DNA of 64,000 bases from Microcella sp. (lineage in GTDB: Bacteria > Actinomycetota > Actinomycetes > Actinomycetales > Microbacteriaceae). A model generated the notes under the pieces. The model was not told the DNA's origin. It worked only from the letters and a program-made list of their open reading frames with translations, and did not search any database. The translations under genes were made by a program, and so were the position numbers. Shown here in pieces: positions 24,305-32,438 of this stretch. Numbering within the stretch: the stretch's first letter is position 1; each line of letters begins with the position of its first letter. The stretch is taken from positions 744,001 to 808,000 of the forward strand of contig NZ_CP075524.1 in NCBI RefSeq assembly GCF_025808395.1, written 5' to 3'.

Positions 24305-25885
24305 GTGACCGTGTCGACTGCAGTGCCGTTCGCGGCACCGACCTCGTCACCTTTCGTCGCTTCGAGTTCTGCGCCGCTGCCGATCGGCCTCGCGCTGCTC
24401 ATGGGCGTCGCTGGCGGTTGGCTGACCGATCTCGGGTACCCCGATGTCGGCTGGTGGCCCCTCACGATCGTGGGCACTTCGCTCGTTCTCGGCAGCTTGC
24501 GGGGCCGCAGCGTCGGCGGTGCTCTGCTCGTCGGCGCTGTCAGCGGCTTCGCCTTCTACGGCACGCTCATCGAGTGGCTCACGGTCTATCTCGGTGTCGT
24601 GCCGTGGCTCGCTCTCACCCTCGCGCAGGTGTTCTTCACCTCGCTCGGCGGCGTGCTCATCATGCTGGCGTGGCGCTGGGTGCCGCGAGTGTGGCCGGGA
24701 GCCGCCGGACGACTCGTGCTGACCCCGGCGGTCGTCGCAGCGGCGTGGACGACGCGCGAAGCGGTCGCGAGCGTGTTTCCGTTCGGGGGCTTCGCGTGGG
24801 GCCGCCTCGCCCACAGCCAAGCCGAGGGGCCGCTCGTGCACTGGGCGGCGTGGGTCGGCTTTTCTGGCCTCACCTTTCTCATCGCGTGGTTCGCCGCGGC
24901 ACTCGTCGCGGTGGCGATCGAACGCGAGATCGGGATGCTGCGCCGCAGTATCGCCGTCGCCGGAGCATCCACAGCGCTGCTCGTCTGGCCTGCCGTGCCC
25001 ATCACTGTCACGGGCACGATCAGCGTGGCGGCCGTGCAGGGCAACTCGAACTCGGGGCTCTTCGCCGAGTATGAGCGCGGCGAGATCTTGCAAGACCACT
25101 ATGACGCCACGAGAGTGCTCTTCGATCAGGGGCTCGACCTCGACGTGATCGTCTGGCCCGAGAACGCGAGCGACCTCGACCCCTTGCGCAGTGCGTACGC
25201 CGCTTCGGTGCTCGACCTCGTGAGCACCCGCCTCGACACACCCATCGTCGTCGGCACCCAGACCTTTGACGAAGCCACCGACAGGCGATTCAACTCGGTG
25301 CTGCTGTGGCGGGCGGGGGAGGGTGCGGTCGATCAGTACGACAAGGTGCATCCTGTTCCGTTTGCCGAATACTTGCCCGCTCGCGAATTCTTCTATCCGC
25401 TCGCCCCGGACTTGTTTGATCTCGTGCCCCGCGACTTCTCGTTCGGCGAGCGCGACACGGTCGTCGACCTTGATGGAGTCATCGCCGGTATCTCGATCTG
25501 CTACGACATCGTCGATGACGACCTGCTAGCCAGGCAGCTCGACGAGGGTGCCCAGGTGCTGCTCGCCCCCACCAACAACGCCGACTTCGGCCGCACCGAT
25601 CAGAGCGTGCAGCAGCTCGCGATCGCGCGGCTACGCGCCGTGGAAGCGGGGCGCAGCCTCGTCAACGCCTCGACGGTCGGAGCAAGCGCCATCGTGCTGC
25701 CCGACGGCTCGACGCTCGACAGCTTGCCCCGGTTCGAACCTGGCACGATGGTGCAGCAGGTGCCATTGAGCGACACCGTGACCCCGGCGAATGCGCTCGG
25801 TCGCACGGTCGAGTGGGGAGTCGTGCTCTTTGGGTTCGCCACCGTGCTCATGGCCGGTCTGTTGCTGAGACGCGAGCGCCCGTGA
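24305..25885 (+). CDS. lnt: Apolipoprotein N-acyltransferase
   Basis: Membrane enzyme that adds the third acyl chain to the N-terminal Cys of lipoproteins. The 526-residue protein has about six N-terminal membrane helices (to residue about 230), then a nitrilase-type domain with the catalytic triad: Glu in VIVWPENASDLD, Lys in YDKVHPVPFAEYLP, Cys in ISICYDIVDDD. A last helix sits at the C-terminus. The GTG at 24305 is 8 nt after TAAGAT, suggesting a leaderless mRNA. In mycobacteria this domain can be fused to Ppm1; here the two are separate genes overlapping by 1 nt. Confidence 0.93.
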   Translation: MTVSTAVPFAAPTSSPFVASSSAPLPIGLALLMGVAGGWLTDLGYPDVGWWPLTIVGTSLVLGSLRGRSVGGALLVGAVSGFAFYGTLIEWLTVYLGVVPWLALTLAQVFFTSLGGVLIMLAWRWVPRVWPGAAGRLVLTPAVVAAAWTTREAVASVFPFGGFAWGRLAHSQAEGPLVHWAAWVGFSGLTFLIAWFAAALVAVAIEREIGMLRRSIAVAGASTALLVWPAVPITVTGTISVAAVQGNSNSGLFAEYERGEILQDHYDATRVLFDQGLDLDVIVWPENASDLDPLRSAYAASVLDLVSTRLDTPIVVGTQTFDEATDRRFNSVLLWRAGEGAVDQYDKVHPVPFAEYLPAREFFYPLAPDLFDLVPRDFSFGERDTVVDLDGVIAGISICYDIVDDDLLARQLDEGAQVLLAPTNNADFGRTDQSVQQLAIARLRAVEAGRSLVNASTVGASAIVLPDGSTLDSLPRFEPGTMVQQVPLSDTVTPANALGRTVEWGVVLFGFATVLMAGLLLRRERP

Positions 25886-26613
25886 TGCGCACGCTCATCA
25901 TCATGCCGACGTACAACGAGGCGCAGAGCATCAGCAGCATGGTCGATCGGGTTCGCCTCGCGATGCCCGATGCCGACCTGTTGATCATCGACGATGGCTC
26001 GCCCGACGGCACCGGAGCGCTCGCCGACGAGCTCGCCGTCGCCGACCCGCAGGTGACGGTGCAGCATCGCCTCGAGAAGCTCGGCTTGGGCTCGGCATAC
26101 CTGCAGGGCTTCGCTCGGGCAATCTCGCAGGGATACGACGCCGTGGTCGAGATCGACGCTGACGGGTCGCACGATCCGGCCGAGTTGCCGACCATGGTCG
26201 ACCTGCTCGAGCGTCGCTCTGCCGATCTGGTGATCGGTTCGCGCTGGGTCGAGGGCGGGTCGGTCATCAACTGGCCATGGGTGCGGCGCGCCATCTCGCG
26301 ATCGGGAAACCGCTATGCGCGGTGGATGCTGCGCTCGAGCATCCGCGACATGACCGCCGGCTTTCGGGTCTATCGCACGACCGCGTTGCACGGGCTCGAC
26401 CGGGCTGTCGTGTCATCGCAAGGCTATTGCTTTCAAGTAGAACTCGCGTGGCGTGTCGAACGCTCGGGAGCCACAGTGGTCGAGCATCCGATCGCGTTCG
26501 TCGAGCGCGCGAGCGGAACCTCGAAGATGCACGCTGGCATCGTGGTCGAAGCGCTCATTCGCGTGACCGGGTGGGGCATTGCGATGCGCCTCGGGCGAAT
26601 GCCGATGCGCTAG
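25885..26613 (+). CDS. ppm1: Polyprenol monophosphomannose synthase
   Basis: GT2 glycosyltransferase that transfers mannose from GDP-mannose to polyprenol phosphate, the donor for lipoglycan and protein mannosylation. The 242-residue protein starts TLIIMPTYNEAQSISSMVD, then DADLLIIDDGSPDGTG (nucleotide-binding), VVEIDADGSHDPAELP (the metal-binding D-x-D) and SRWVEGGSVINWPWVRRAIS. No extra membrane domain is present. The ATG overlaps the lnt stop by one base (TGATG), indicating coupled translation. Confidence 0.92.
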   Translation: MRTLIIMPTYNEAQSISSMVDRVRLAMPDADLLIIDDGSPDGTGALADELAVADPQVTVQHRLEKLGLGSAYLQGFARAISQGYDAVVEIDADGSHDPAELPTMVDLLERRSADLVIGSRWVEGGSVINWPWVRRAISRSGNRYARWMLRSSIRDMTAGFRVYRTTALHGLDRAVVSSQGYCFQVELAWRVERSGATVVEHPIAFVERASGTSKMHAGIVVEALIRVTGWGIAMRLGRMPMR

Positions 26614-26630
26614 TCAGCGATCGTGCGGGT

Positions 26631-27002
26631 TCAGGCGCCTCGGCGGGCCGCGGTGCCACCACGGCGGGCACGCAACAGTTCGAGTCGCTCGGCGAGCAAT
26701 TCTTCGAGCTCGTCTCGCGAGCGCCGCTCGAGCAACATGTCCCAGTGCGTGCGGGGTGCCTTGATGTCGCCTGCGTCGATGTCGATGGGGGTTCCGTCTG
26801 GTGAGAGCAGAATGCCTTCACGGCCGCTCTTGGGTGACTCCCATTGCTCAGGCACCTCGGCGTCGGCGGCGAAGACGACGTCGAACTCTTCGCCGTCATC
26901 GGTGCGGTACTGGGCGCGTTGGCGGTGAGCAAACTCGACGCCTTCTTCGCTCTGCATGCTCTGGGCGCCGAGCCTCATGCCGCGGAGTGTGCGGTCGGCC
27001 AT
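26631..27002 (-). CDS. rbpA: RNA polymerase-binding protein RbpA
   Basis: RbpA binds the principal sigma factor and RNA polymerase in actinobacteria and stabilises the open complex. The 123-residue protein begins MADRTLRGMRLGAQSMQSEE, has the zinc-domain region around residues 25-60 (CxxC ligands absent, as in several Microbacteriaceae-type RbpA sequences with AHRQRAQYR and DGEEFDVVFAADAEVP), then the basic linker KSGREGI and the sigma-interaction domain RTHWDMLLERRSRDELEELL. GAAGGAG lies 7 nt before the ATG. It sits next to ppm1 but on the opposite strand, as in mycobacteria. Confidence 0.94.
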   Translation of the reverse strand: MADRTLRGMRLGAQSMQSEEGVEFAHRQRAQYRTDDGEEFDVVFAADAEVPEQWESPKSGREGILLSPDGTPIDIDAGDIKAPRTHWDMLLERRSRDELEELLAERLELLRARRGGTAARRGA

Positions 27003-27105
27003 TGTCGGTCTCCTTCGTCAGGCAGCAAAAGTTCTATGAATAGGTATAGACCAGCGAGGGCGCGTTGCCCGTCAGGCCAGGTCTCCTCTCAGTGCATTGC
27101 CAGTG

Positions 27106-27867
27106 TCATGCCAGCGAGTCGACGACCTCGACTGCAATGTCTGCGCGATCAGTAACGATGCCGTCGACGCCTCGCGCAAGCAGCTCTCGCATAGTGGCGG
27201 CGTCGTTGATCGTCCACACGTGCACTTCGACGCCAGCGCGGTGAAACGCCTCGATTCGTGAGGGAGTGACGGTGTCGAGCCCGAGTGCCCGTTGCGGAAT
27301 CTGCACGGCGTGCAGACCGCGGAGGGCAGCTCGCACGGCGGGTCCGCCGCGCACGACGGTTGCCAGTAGCGCCGCGGCGAAGCGCGGACCCGAGGCGCTC
27401 GTCGCGACGTCGGGCAGCAACTTCAGCGCCGCGTGGCGGCGCCGTTCACTGAACGAGGTGAGCAAGACACGGTCTTCTGCTCGCGCCGCTGTGATGGCCT
27501 CGACAGCGGGTGTGACGGCCGCCATCGTCTTCAGGTCGATGTTGAAGAACGCGTCGGGTAGAGCGTCGAGAGCCTCTGCCAAGGTCGGCATGTGCTGATC
27601 TTCGCCGAGGTCGAGCGCGGCGAGTTCGCGGGCGGTGAGTGCGTCGACGGTTGCGTCGAGGCCCGCCACGCGCTGCAGGTCGGGGTCGTGCGCGATCACG
27701 GCAACACCGTCGGCGCTGACGTGCACATCTGTCTCGAGGTGTGTCACCCCGCGCGCCATCGCGTGGGCGAAGGCCAGCAGGGTGTTCTCAGGCGCTTCGA
27801 GCGCGAGACCCCGGTGCGCCAGTACGCGCGGGGGAGTGCTCTCGAAGAACGGCAGCGCCCCGAGCAT
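27106..27867 (-). CDS. Glycerophosphodiester phosphodiesterase
   Basis: A 253-residue GDPD TIM barrel that hydrolyses glycerophosphodiesters to sn-glycerol-3-phosphate and alcohols. Conserved blocks include RVLAHRGLALEAPENTLLAF (catalytic His and the ENT motif), THLETDVHVSADGVAVIAHD (Glu/Asp metal ligands plus second His) and HVWTINDAATMRELLARGVDGIVTD at the end. No signal peptide, so it is cytoplasmic. The ATG overlaps the stop of the SPFH gene by one base (TGATG); an in-frame longer start inside that gene is rejected. Confidence 0.92.
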   Translation of the reverse strand: MLGALPFFESTPPRVLAHRGLALEAPENTLLAFAHAMARGVTHLETDVHVSADGVAVIAHDPDLQRVAGLDATVDALTARELAALDLGEDQHMPTLAEALDALPDAFFNIDLKTMAAVTPAVEAITAARAEDRVLLTSFSERRRHAALKLLPDVATSASGPRFAAALLATVVRGGPAVRAALRGLHAVQIPQRALGLDTVTPSRIEAFHRAGVEVHVWTINDAATMRELLARGVDGIVTDRADIAVEVVDSLA

Positions 27868-28805
27868 CACGCGTTGGGAGCGGACTTTCCTGCGCGCGGA
27901 GTGGCGGTCGCACCACCCGTGAAGCCAGCGCCGATGCCTTTGAGCGCCTCGGTGAGCTCGCTCGGAATAATCCACATCTTGTTCGACTCGCCTTCGGCGA
28001 GCTTCGGCAGCGTCTGCAGGTATTGGTACGCGAGCAGCTTGCTGTCGGGGTTGCCCACGTGAATGGCCTCGAACACGGTCTTGATGGCTTCTGCCTCAGC
28101 TTCGGCGCGCAAGATCTGCGCCTTCGCCTCGCCCTCGGCTTTCAGAATGGCGGCCTGCCGCATTCCCTCCGCTTCGAGAATCTGCGACTGCTTCGTGCCT
28201 TCTGCGGTCAAGATGACGGCACGGCGGTCGCGCTCGGCCCGCATTTGCTTCTCCATCGAGTCTTGAATGCTCGCGGGCGGGTCGATGGCCTTGAGCTCGA
28301 CGCGGTTGACGCGCAGGCCCCACTTGCCGGTGGCCTCGTCGAGCACGACACGCAGTTGGCCGTTGATGTTGTCGCGGCTCGTGAGCGCTTCTTCAAGGTT
28401 GAGACCACCCACCACGTTGCGCAAGGTGGTGACGGTCAACTGCTCAACGCCGGCGAGATAGTTGGCGATTTCGTAGGTCGCCGCGCGAGCATCCGTCACC
28501 TGAAAATAGATGACGGTATCGATCGAGACGACCAGGTTGTCTTCGGTGATGACCGGCTGGGGCGGAAACGACACCACCTGCTCGCGCATGTCGACGAGCG
28601 GCCGCATGCGGTCGATGAAGGGCACCAAGATATTGAGGCCCGGCTGCAGCGTCTTGCGGTATCGACCGAGGCGTTCGACGACGCCGGCGTAGGCCTGCGG
28701 CACGATGCGGATCGAGCGGATCAGCACGACCACGACGAAGATCGCGACGACCACGACCAGCACGGTGACGAAGATCTGGCCGATGAATGCGGCGGGGGTA
28801 ATCAT
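27867..28805 (-). CDS. SPFH-domain (stomatin/prohibitin-like) membrane protein
   Basis: A 312-residue protein with an N-terminal membrane anchor (FVTVLVVVVAIFVVVVLIRS) and an SPFH domain (QAYAGVVERLGRYRKTLQPG, then EDNLVVSIDTVIYFQVTD), followed by a long coiled-coil-prone stretch (about 185-250, Glu/Ala/Lys-rich). These proteins form membrane scaffolds, often with an NfeD partner. Here the NfeD gene lies directly upstream with a 4-nt overlap, which supports a functional pair. The last 60 residues are unlike the core and end in a Gly/Ala-rich tail. Confidence 0.92.
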   Translation of the reverse strand: MITPAAFIGQIFVTVLVVVVAIFVVVVLIRSIRIVPQAYAGVVERLGRYRKTLQPGLNILVPFIDRMRPLVDMREQVVSFPPQPVITEDNLVVSIDTVIYFQVTDARAATYEIANYLAGVEQLTVTTLRNVVGGLNLEEALTSRDNINGQLRVVLDEATGKWGLRVNRVELKAIDPPASIQDSMEKQMRAERDRRAVILTAEGTKQSQILEAEGMRQAAILKAEGEAKAQILRAEAEAEAIKTVFEAIHVGNPDSKLLAYQYLQTLPKLAEGESNKMWIIPSELTEALKGIGAGFTGGATATPRAGKSAPNA

Positions 28806-29278
28806 GGTGTTTCACTCCGTTCTCTCGGAGCAACCTCTGCGGTCGCCCCGTCGATGCGAGTGACGACCACGCGGTCGCCCTCGATGAGGGTGATGGCTTC
28901 GAACTGCTCGGCCAGTCGCGCCGACCACGTCTCGCCGTTCGCAAGCTTGACGAAGCCGGTGCCCGCAACGAACGGTGCCGTAGCACGAGCATTCATGCCC
29001 ACGAGCGCGTCGACGTTCGTCAGCGCGGGTGGCTCGCCGCGGTTAAGGGTCTTCAGCAGCAGGGGTCTGATGGTGAAGAGCAGCAGACCCGAGATGGTGG
29101 CGGCAGCCAGAATCTGCACCCACCACTCGGCACCGATCACGTTCGCGCCGAGACCGCCGATCAGCGAGCCAGCGGCGATCATCATGAAGGTGAACTCGAG
29201 GGTCAGCACTTCGATGATGACGCAGAGAATGACGAACACGAGCCACATGATCCACAGGTACTGCGTCAGGTCGATCAT
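28802..29278 (-). CDS. NfeD family membrane protein
   Basis: A 158-residue protein with two to three membrane helices (LWIMWLVFVILCVIIEVLTL; FTFMMIAAGSLIGGLGANVIG; ILAAATISGLLLFTI) and a C-terminal OB fold (VGMNARATAPFVAGTGFVKL, then GDRVVVTRIDGATAEVAP), the short NfeD form. NfeD proteins act with SPFH proteins in membrane organisation. GGGAGGAG precedes the ATG at 29278. It is the first gene of a three-gene operon: nfeD, SPFH, GDPD, joined by ATGA and TGATG overlaps. Confidence 0.9.
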   Translation of the reverse strand: MIDLTQYLWIMWLVFVILCVIIEVLTLEFTFMMIAAGSLIGGLGANVIGAEWWVQILAAATISGLLLFTIRPLLLKTLNRGEPPALTNVDALVGMNARATAPFVAGTGFVKLANGETWSARLAEQFEAITLIEGDRVVVTRIDGATAEVAPRERSETP

Positions 29279-29371
29279 GCTCTGCTCCTCCCGGCGTCGT
29301 CGCGGTTCGCTCACGCTATCACCGCCAGGTGAGCACCCGCCGAGCGTGCTCTGACGGTAGGGTCGAGAACC

Positions 29372-30145
29372 GTGAACACCCCATTGCAGCCCGGCTCGCT
29401 CGCCGGAAAGACCGCTCTCGTCACCGGCTCGTCGCGCGGCATCGGCGCCGACACCGCACAATACTTCGCCGCCGCTGGCGCGAATGTCGTGATCAACTAC
29501 CGCGCCAAGGCTCCGCGCGCTGAGAAGCTCGTCGCCGAGATCGAGGCGGCGGGCGGTCAGGCGATCGCGGTCGGCGCAGATCTCACTGACCCCGCTTCGG
29601 TCGCCGCGATGATGGATGCTGCGCGCGAGCACTTCGGCTCTCTCGACATTCTCGTGCTCAACGCATCCGGCGGCATGGAGTCGGGCATGGGTGACGACTA
29701 CGCACTGAAGCTCAATCGGGATGCGCAGGTGAGCGTGCTGACGCAGGGCGCCGAGCTCATGAGCGAGGGCGGCCGCGTCGTTTTCGTGACGAGTCACCAG
29801 GCGCACTTCATTCGTACGGTGCCGACGATGCCCGAGTATGAGGCTGTCGCGTTGTCGAAGCGTGCTGGTGAAGACGCGCTACGCGAGCTGATACCCACGC
29901 TCGAGGCGAAGGGCATCGGGTTCACGGTCGTCTCGGGCGACATGATTGAGGGCACCATCACCGCAACCCTGCTTGAGCGTGCCGCTCCTGGCGCGATCGA
30001 TGCGCGCAAAGAGGCGGCGGGCAAGCTCTACAACGTGAGCGAGTTCGCGGCTGAGGTGGCCCAGGCCGCCGTCGAGCCGGTGCCCGCTGACAACACGCGC
30101 CTCGTGGGCGACGTGAGCTACTTCACCGAGTACTCGGGGGAGTAG
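29372..30145 (+). CDS. Short-chain dehydrogenase/reductase with atypical active site
   Basis: A 257-residue SDR. The NAD(P)-binding motif is TALVTGSSRGIGADTAQYFA and the NAG-equivalent is LVLNASGG. The catalytic region reads VFVTSHQAHFIRTVP, then PEYEAVALSKRAGEDAL: the Lys of the usual YxxxK is present, but the residue four before it is Val, and the nearest Tyr is seven before it. It may use a different residue or a non-reductase chemistry. The GTG start is 8 nt after TAGGGT (leaderless pattern). A NUDIX gene follows after 4 nt. Confidence 0.87.
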   Translation: MNTPLQPGSLAGKTALVTGSSRGIGADTAQYFAAAGANVVINYRAKAPRAEKLVAEIEAAGGQAIAVGADLTDPASVAAMMDAAREHFGSLDILVLNASGGMESGMGDDYALKLNRDAQVSVLTQGAELMSEGGRVVFVTSHQAHFIRTVPTMPEYEAVALSKRAGEDALRELIPTLEAKGIGFTVVSGDMIEGTITATLLERAAPGAIDARKEAAGKLYNVSEFAAEVAQAAVEPVPADNTRLVGDVSYFTEYSGE

Positions 30146-30149
30146 GGCC

Positions 30150-30608
30150 GTGGGGCCTCAGCGCGGCCTTCGGAGAACATCCCGAATCATTCTCATGGAT
30201 GCGGACGGTGCCGCGCTGCTGTTTTTCACTGCGGCGCCCGACTCGACCCGATTCGCGCGCTGGATCACCCCCGGCGGGGGAGTCGACCCGGGGGAGACCC
30301 ACGAGCAGGCGGCGATTCGAGAGTTGTTCGAAGAGACCGGGCTCGTCGTCGAGAGCGTGGGGGAGCCAGTGTGGAGCCTCGACTTCGACGTCGCGTGGGA
30401 CGACGCCGATCATGATCGCGGCCACGCTGAGTACTACGTGGTGCGGTGTGAACGGTTCGAGCCCGTGGCGACGAACTGGACCGACGATGAGCACGTCGAC
30501 GTGACGGCGCACGGCTGGTTCACGGTAGACGAACTGCTGCGTTCGGGCCAGCCCTTCGAGCCCTACGACCTACCGAGGTTGCTGCGAATGGTGGCCAGGG
30601 GAGCCTGA
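30150..30608 (+). CDS. NUDIX hydrolase
   Basis: A 152-residue hydrolase of nucleoside diphosphate-linked compounds. The NUDIX box is complete: GGGVDPGETHEQAAIRELFEETGL (G-x5-E-x7-REU-x-EE-x-GU). The substrate cannot be identified. The GTG start has GGGGGAG about 8 nt upstream, within the end of the SDR gene's downstream gap, and the gene probably shares the SDR transcript. Confidence 0.9.
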   Translation: MGPQRGLRRTSRIILMDADGAALLFFTAAPDSTRFARWITPGGGVDPGETHEQAAIRELFEETGLVVESVGEPVWSLDFDVAWDDADHDRGHAEYYVVRCERFEPVATNWTDDEHVDVTAHGWFTVDELLRSGQPFEPYDLPRLLRMVARGA

Positions 30609-30620
30609 CAGACTCGACCC

Positions 30621-31202
30621 ATGGACGACCATCTCGATACGTCGGCCGGCGCGGCGTTCACGCTGCGCGAGCCCCGCCTCGACGACGTCGAGCGACTCGC
30701 ACACGTGCACGTGCAGGCATGGCGCGAGACCTATGCCGATCAGTTGCCAGACGAGTTCTTCGGGGAGCGAGCACTCGAGTTTCGGCGCAGCCTGTGGCGG
30801 CGAATGGTCGGTGATCCCGCACCAGGGTCGCGCACCGTGCTCGCAGAGCTGCACGGGGAGATCGTGGGCTTCGCTTCTGCGGGCACGCCCGTCTCACCAG
30901 AGCAACCGGCTCCGGCCAGTCTCGAGCTGTTCATGATCTACCTGCTCGAAGCTCACCACGGGTGCGGCGCCGCGCAGGCGATGCTTGACGCGGTTCTCGG
31001 CGATGAACCAGCGTTTCTCTGGGTGGCGGCGGAGAATCCACGCGCTCAGGCCTTCTACGAGCGCAACCGATTTCGCGCTGACGGCCTCGAGAAACCCGAC
31101 GACCGAGTGCCGACCTTTCTCGAACGACGCATGGTACGGAGACGCTACTGGCGTCGCGACTGGAACTTTTCCGCCAAACGCCCGCGCCGAGCTCTTGAAT
31201 GA
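30621..31202 (+). CDS. GNAT family N-acetyltransferase
   Basis: A 193-residue acyl-CoA transferase. It reads FTLREPRLDDVERLAHVHVQAWRETY at the start, then GEIVGFASAG, LEAHHGCGAAQAMLDAVL (the acetyl-CoA binding region, with a weakened Q/R-x-x-G-x-G/A loop) and NPRAQAFYERNRFRADG at the end. The C-terminal basic tail (RRRYWRRDWNFSAKRPRRAL) is unusual for the family. The target is unknown. CAGACT ends 6 nt before the ATG. Confidence 0.85.
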   Translation: MDDHLDTSAGAAFTLREPRLDDVERLAHVHVQAWRETYADQLPDEFFGERALEFRRSLWRRMVGDPAPGSRTVLAELHGEIVGFASAGTPVSPEQPAPASLELFMIYLLEAHHGCGAAQAMLDAVLGDEPAFLWVAAENPRAQAFYERNRFRADGLEKPDDRVPTFLERRMVRRRYWRRDWNFSAKRPRRALE

Positions 31203-31311
31203 CTGGCCGGAGTAGGTGCTGTCAGCAGATCACAGCGAATCAGCTTGGTGTGCACGTCTCGTCTAACTCCGATAATGCACATTATGTCAGATCGCGCGAT
31301 CTGACGATGCC
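31203..31311. other. Convergent intergenic region with two adjacent palindromes
   Basis: Between the GNAT gene and the minus-strand toxin gene. ATAATG-CA-CATTAT lies at 31272-31285 and is immediately followed by GTCAGATCGCGCGATCTGAC at 31286-31305, a perfect 20-bp palindrome. The second could fold as an 8-bp stem with a GCGC loop and serve as a bidirectional terminator between the convergent genes. The region is less GC-rich than the flanks. Confidence 0.65.
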
Positions 31312-31587
31312 CTATCGAGTCGCATAGGCGTCTCTGCGGTGCGTGACCGACACCACTTCGATCACCAGGCGCTGCTCAACGATGCGGTAGATGATGCGGT
31401 ACTCGCCTCGCCGGGCGGAGAACAATGGAGCCAGTGGCTCGCGGAGCGCCTTGCCCACGCGCCGTGGGTTCTCGCGCAGGTCTCCCATGATGAACTCGAA
31501 CGCTGCGGCAGCGATCTTCTCCGGCAACTCGACCTCGAGCGCCCGCCGCGCAGCGCGCGTGAAGACGACGTCGTAGACAACCGTCAC
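31312..31587 (-). CDS. RelE/ParE-superfamily toxin
   Basis: A 91-residue ribonuclease-like toxin of the RelE type. The sequence reads VFTRAARRALEVELPEKIAAAAFEF, then NPRRVGKALREPLAPLFSARRGEYRIIYRI and ends VVSVTHRRDAYA, the classic RelE outline with basic residues near the C-terminus (Arg in YRIIYRI, the H-R-D-x-Y end). It should cleave mRNA on ribosomes when freed from its antitoxin. The start overlaps the antitoxin stop by 4 nt (ATGA), the usual toxin-antitoxin arrangement. Confidence 0.92.
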   Translation of the reverse strand: MTVVYDVVFTRAARRALEVELPEKIAAAAFEFIMGDLRENPRRVGKALREPLAPLFSARRGEYRIIYRIVEQRLVIEVVSVTHRRDAYATR

Positions 31588-31868
31588 TCAACTATCCGCC
31601 CCTGAGCGATCATCGCAGCGCGCACGTCGTCAGCGCTCGACAGCGCTCCAGTCTCAAGGTCGTCGATCCCCCGCCTGATTGCCGCGATCTCCTCAGCGCG
31701 GCTCAAGATGTCGACGGTCTCCATGAGCGAGTCGAAGTCGTCTGCGCTCATGAGCACCGCCACCCGGTCGCCGTTGCGCGTCACCTCGAAGCGTTCATGC
31801 GTCGTGACGGCTGACTCGACGATGCGCGAGAGGTTGGCGCGAGCATCCGCAAGAGGCAGAGTTGTCAT
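31584..31868 (-). CDS. Phd/YefM-type antitoxin
   Basis: A 94-residue antitoxin of the Phd/YefM family: MTTLPLADARANLSRIVESA, THERFEVTRNGDRVAVLMSADDFDSLMETV, then a helical, less ordered tail that would wrap the toxin. It represses its own operon in the known family. The start at 31868, rather than 31916, is chosen because TATAAT lies 7 nt upstream, giving a leaderless mRNA. The toxin gene follows with a 4-nt overlap. Confidence 0.92.
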   Translation of the reverse strand: MTTLPLADARANLSRIVESAVTTHERFEVTRNGDRVAVLMSADDFDSLMETVDILSRAEEIAAIRRGIDDLETGALSSADDVRAAMIAQGRIVE

Positions 31869-31875
31869 GTACAGA

Positions 31876-31881
31876 ATTATA
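31876..31881 (-). promoter_or_regulatory. -10 element of the toxin-antitoxin operon
   Basis: A perfect TATAAT on the minus strand ends 7 nt before the antitoxin ATG. No convincing -35 was found at the standard spacing. The layout implies transcription starting at or beside the ATG. Confidence 0.6.
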
Positions 31882-31956
31882 GCGCACTTGCACCTCGGGC
31901 GGGGCGTTGCCGCCACCTTCGTCTCCTCCTCCTCCCCCGATCGCTAGAGTCCAGAT

Positions 31957-32436
31957 GTGAGCATTCCTGCGCCCCGGCCCCCGCAGGTGCCGAAGCCACC
32001 GGGCACCCACTTCATGGTTGAGCCAGTCAGAGTTCGATCGGTCTGGCTCAAGGTCGGATACGTCGTCGTCTGGTTTCTGGTCGCGCGCATCCTCCTCGCC
32101 CAGCTCATTTCTCCAGATATCCCGCTTGTCGTCTACGCGATCGTCGGCTCTGTCCTCGATCTCGGTGCCATCGTTCTCGGCGCACGGATCTTCCGCTCTC
32201 GTCACGAAGACCCTCTTCCTCCCCGTCCTTGGTGGCAACTGACAGGCAGGCCTCGCGCTGGCTTTGTCATCGGTGGGCTGATCTCCGTGGGTAGTCTGGC
32301 GACCTACGTATCGGATCTCGTCAACCCCGACAGGGTCGATGTGGTTCTTGTGATCGCGAGCTTAGGAATCAACCTCGCCATCGCCTTTGCCTACGTGCGT
32401 TCTTCGGTGTTGCTGCAACGACGCACGCGAGCCTGA
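31957..32436 (+). CDS. Hypothetical membrane protein (159 aa)
   Basis: No family recognised. After a Pro-rich start it has about four predicted membrane helices (WLKVGYVVVWFLVARILLAQ; PLVVYAIVGSVLDLGAIVLG; AGFVIGGLISVGSLATYVSD; VVLVIASLGINLAIAFAYV) and a basic C-terminus. The GTG start is 6 nt after TAGAGT, a leaderless pattern that supports the gene. GC content is somewhat lower than in neighbouring core genes, suggesting a more recent addition to this locus. Confidence 0.75.
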   Translation: MSIPAPRPPQVPKPPGTHFMVEPVRVRSVWLKVGYVVVWFLVARILLAQLISPDIPLVVYAIVGSVLDLGAIVLGARIFRSRHEDPLPPRPWWQLTGRPRAGFVIGGLISVGSLATYVSDLVNPDRVDVVLVIASLGINLAIAFAYVRSSVLLQRRTRA

Positions 32437-32438
32437 CC

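Noticed and set aside
22144..24477. A 777-codon open frame on the minus strand across the helicase and lnt start.
   Set aside because: It is antisense to a clear helicase gene, has no domain signature and is His/Arg/Pro-rich, as expected for a shadow frame in GC-rich DNA.
27741..29354. A 537-codon plus-strand frame opposite the SPFH and NfeD genes.
   Set aside because: Antisense to well-supported genes; low-complexity His/Asp-rich translation with no motif.
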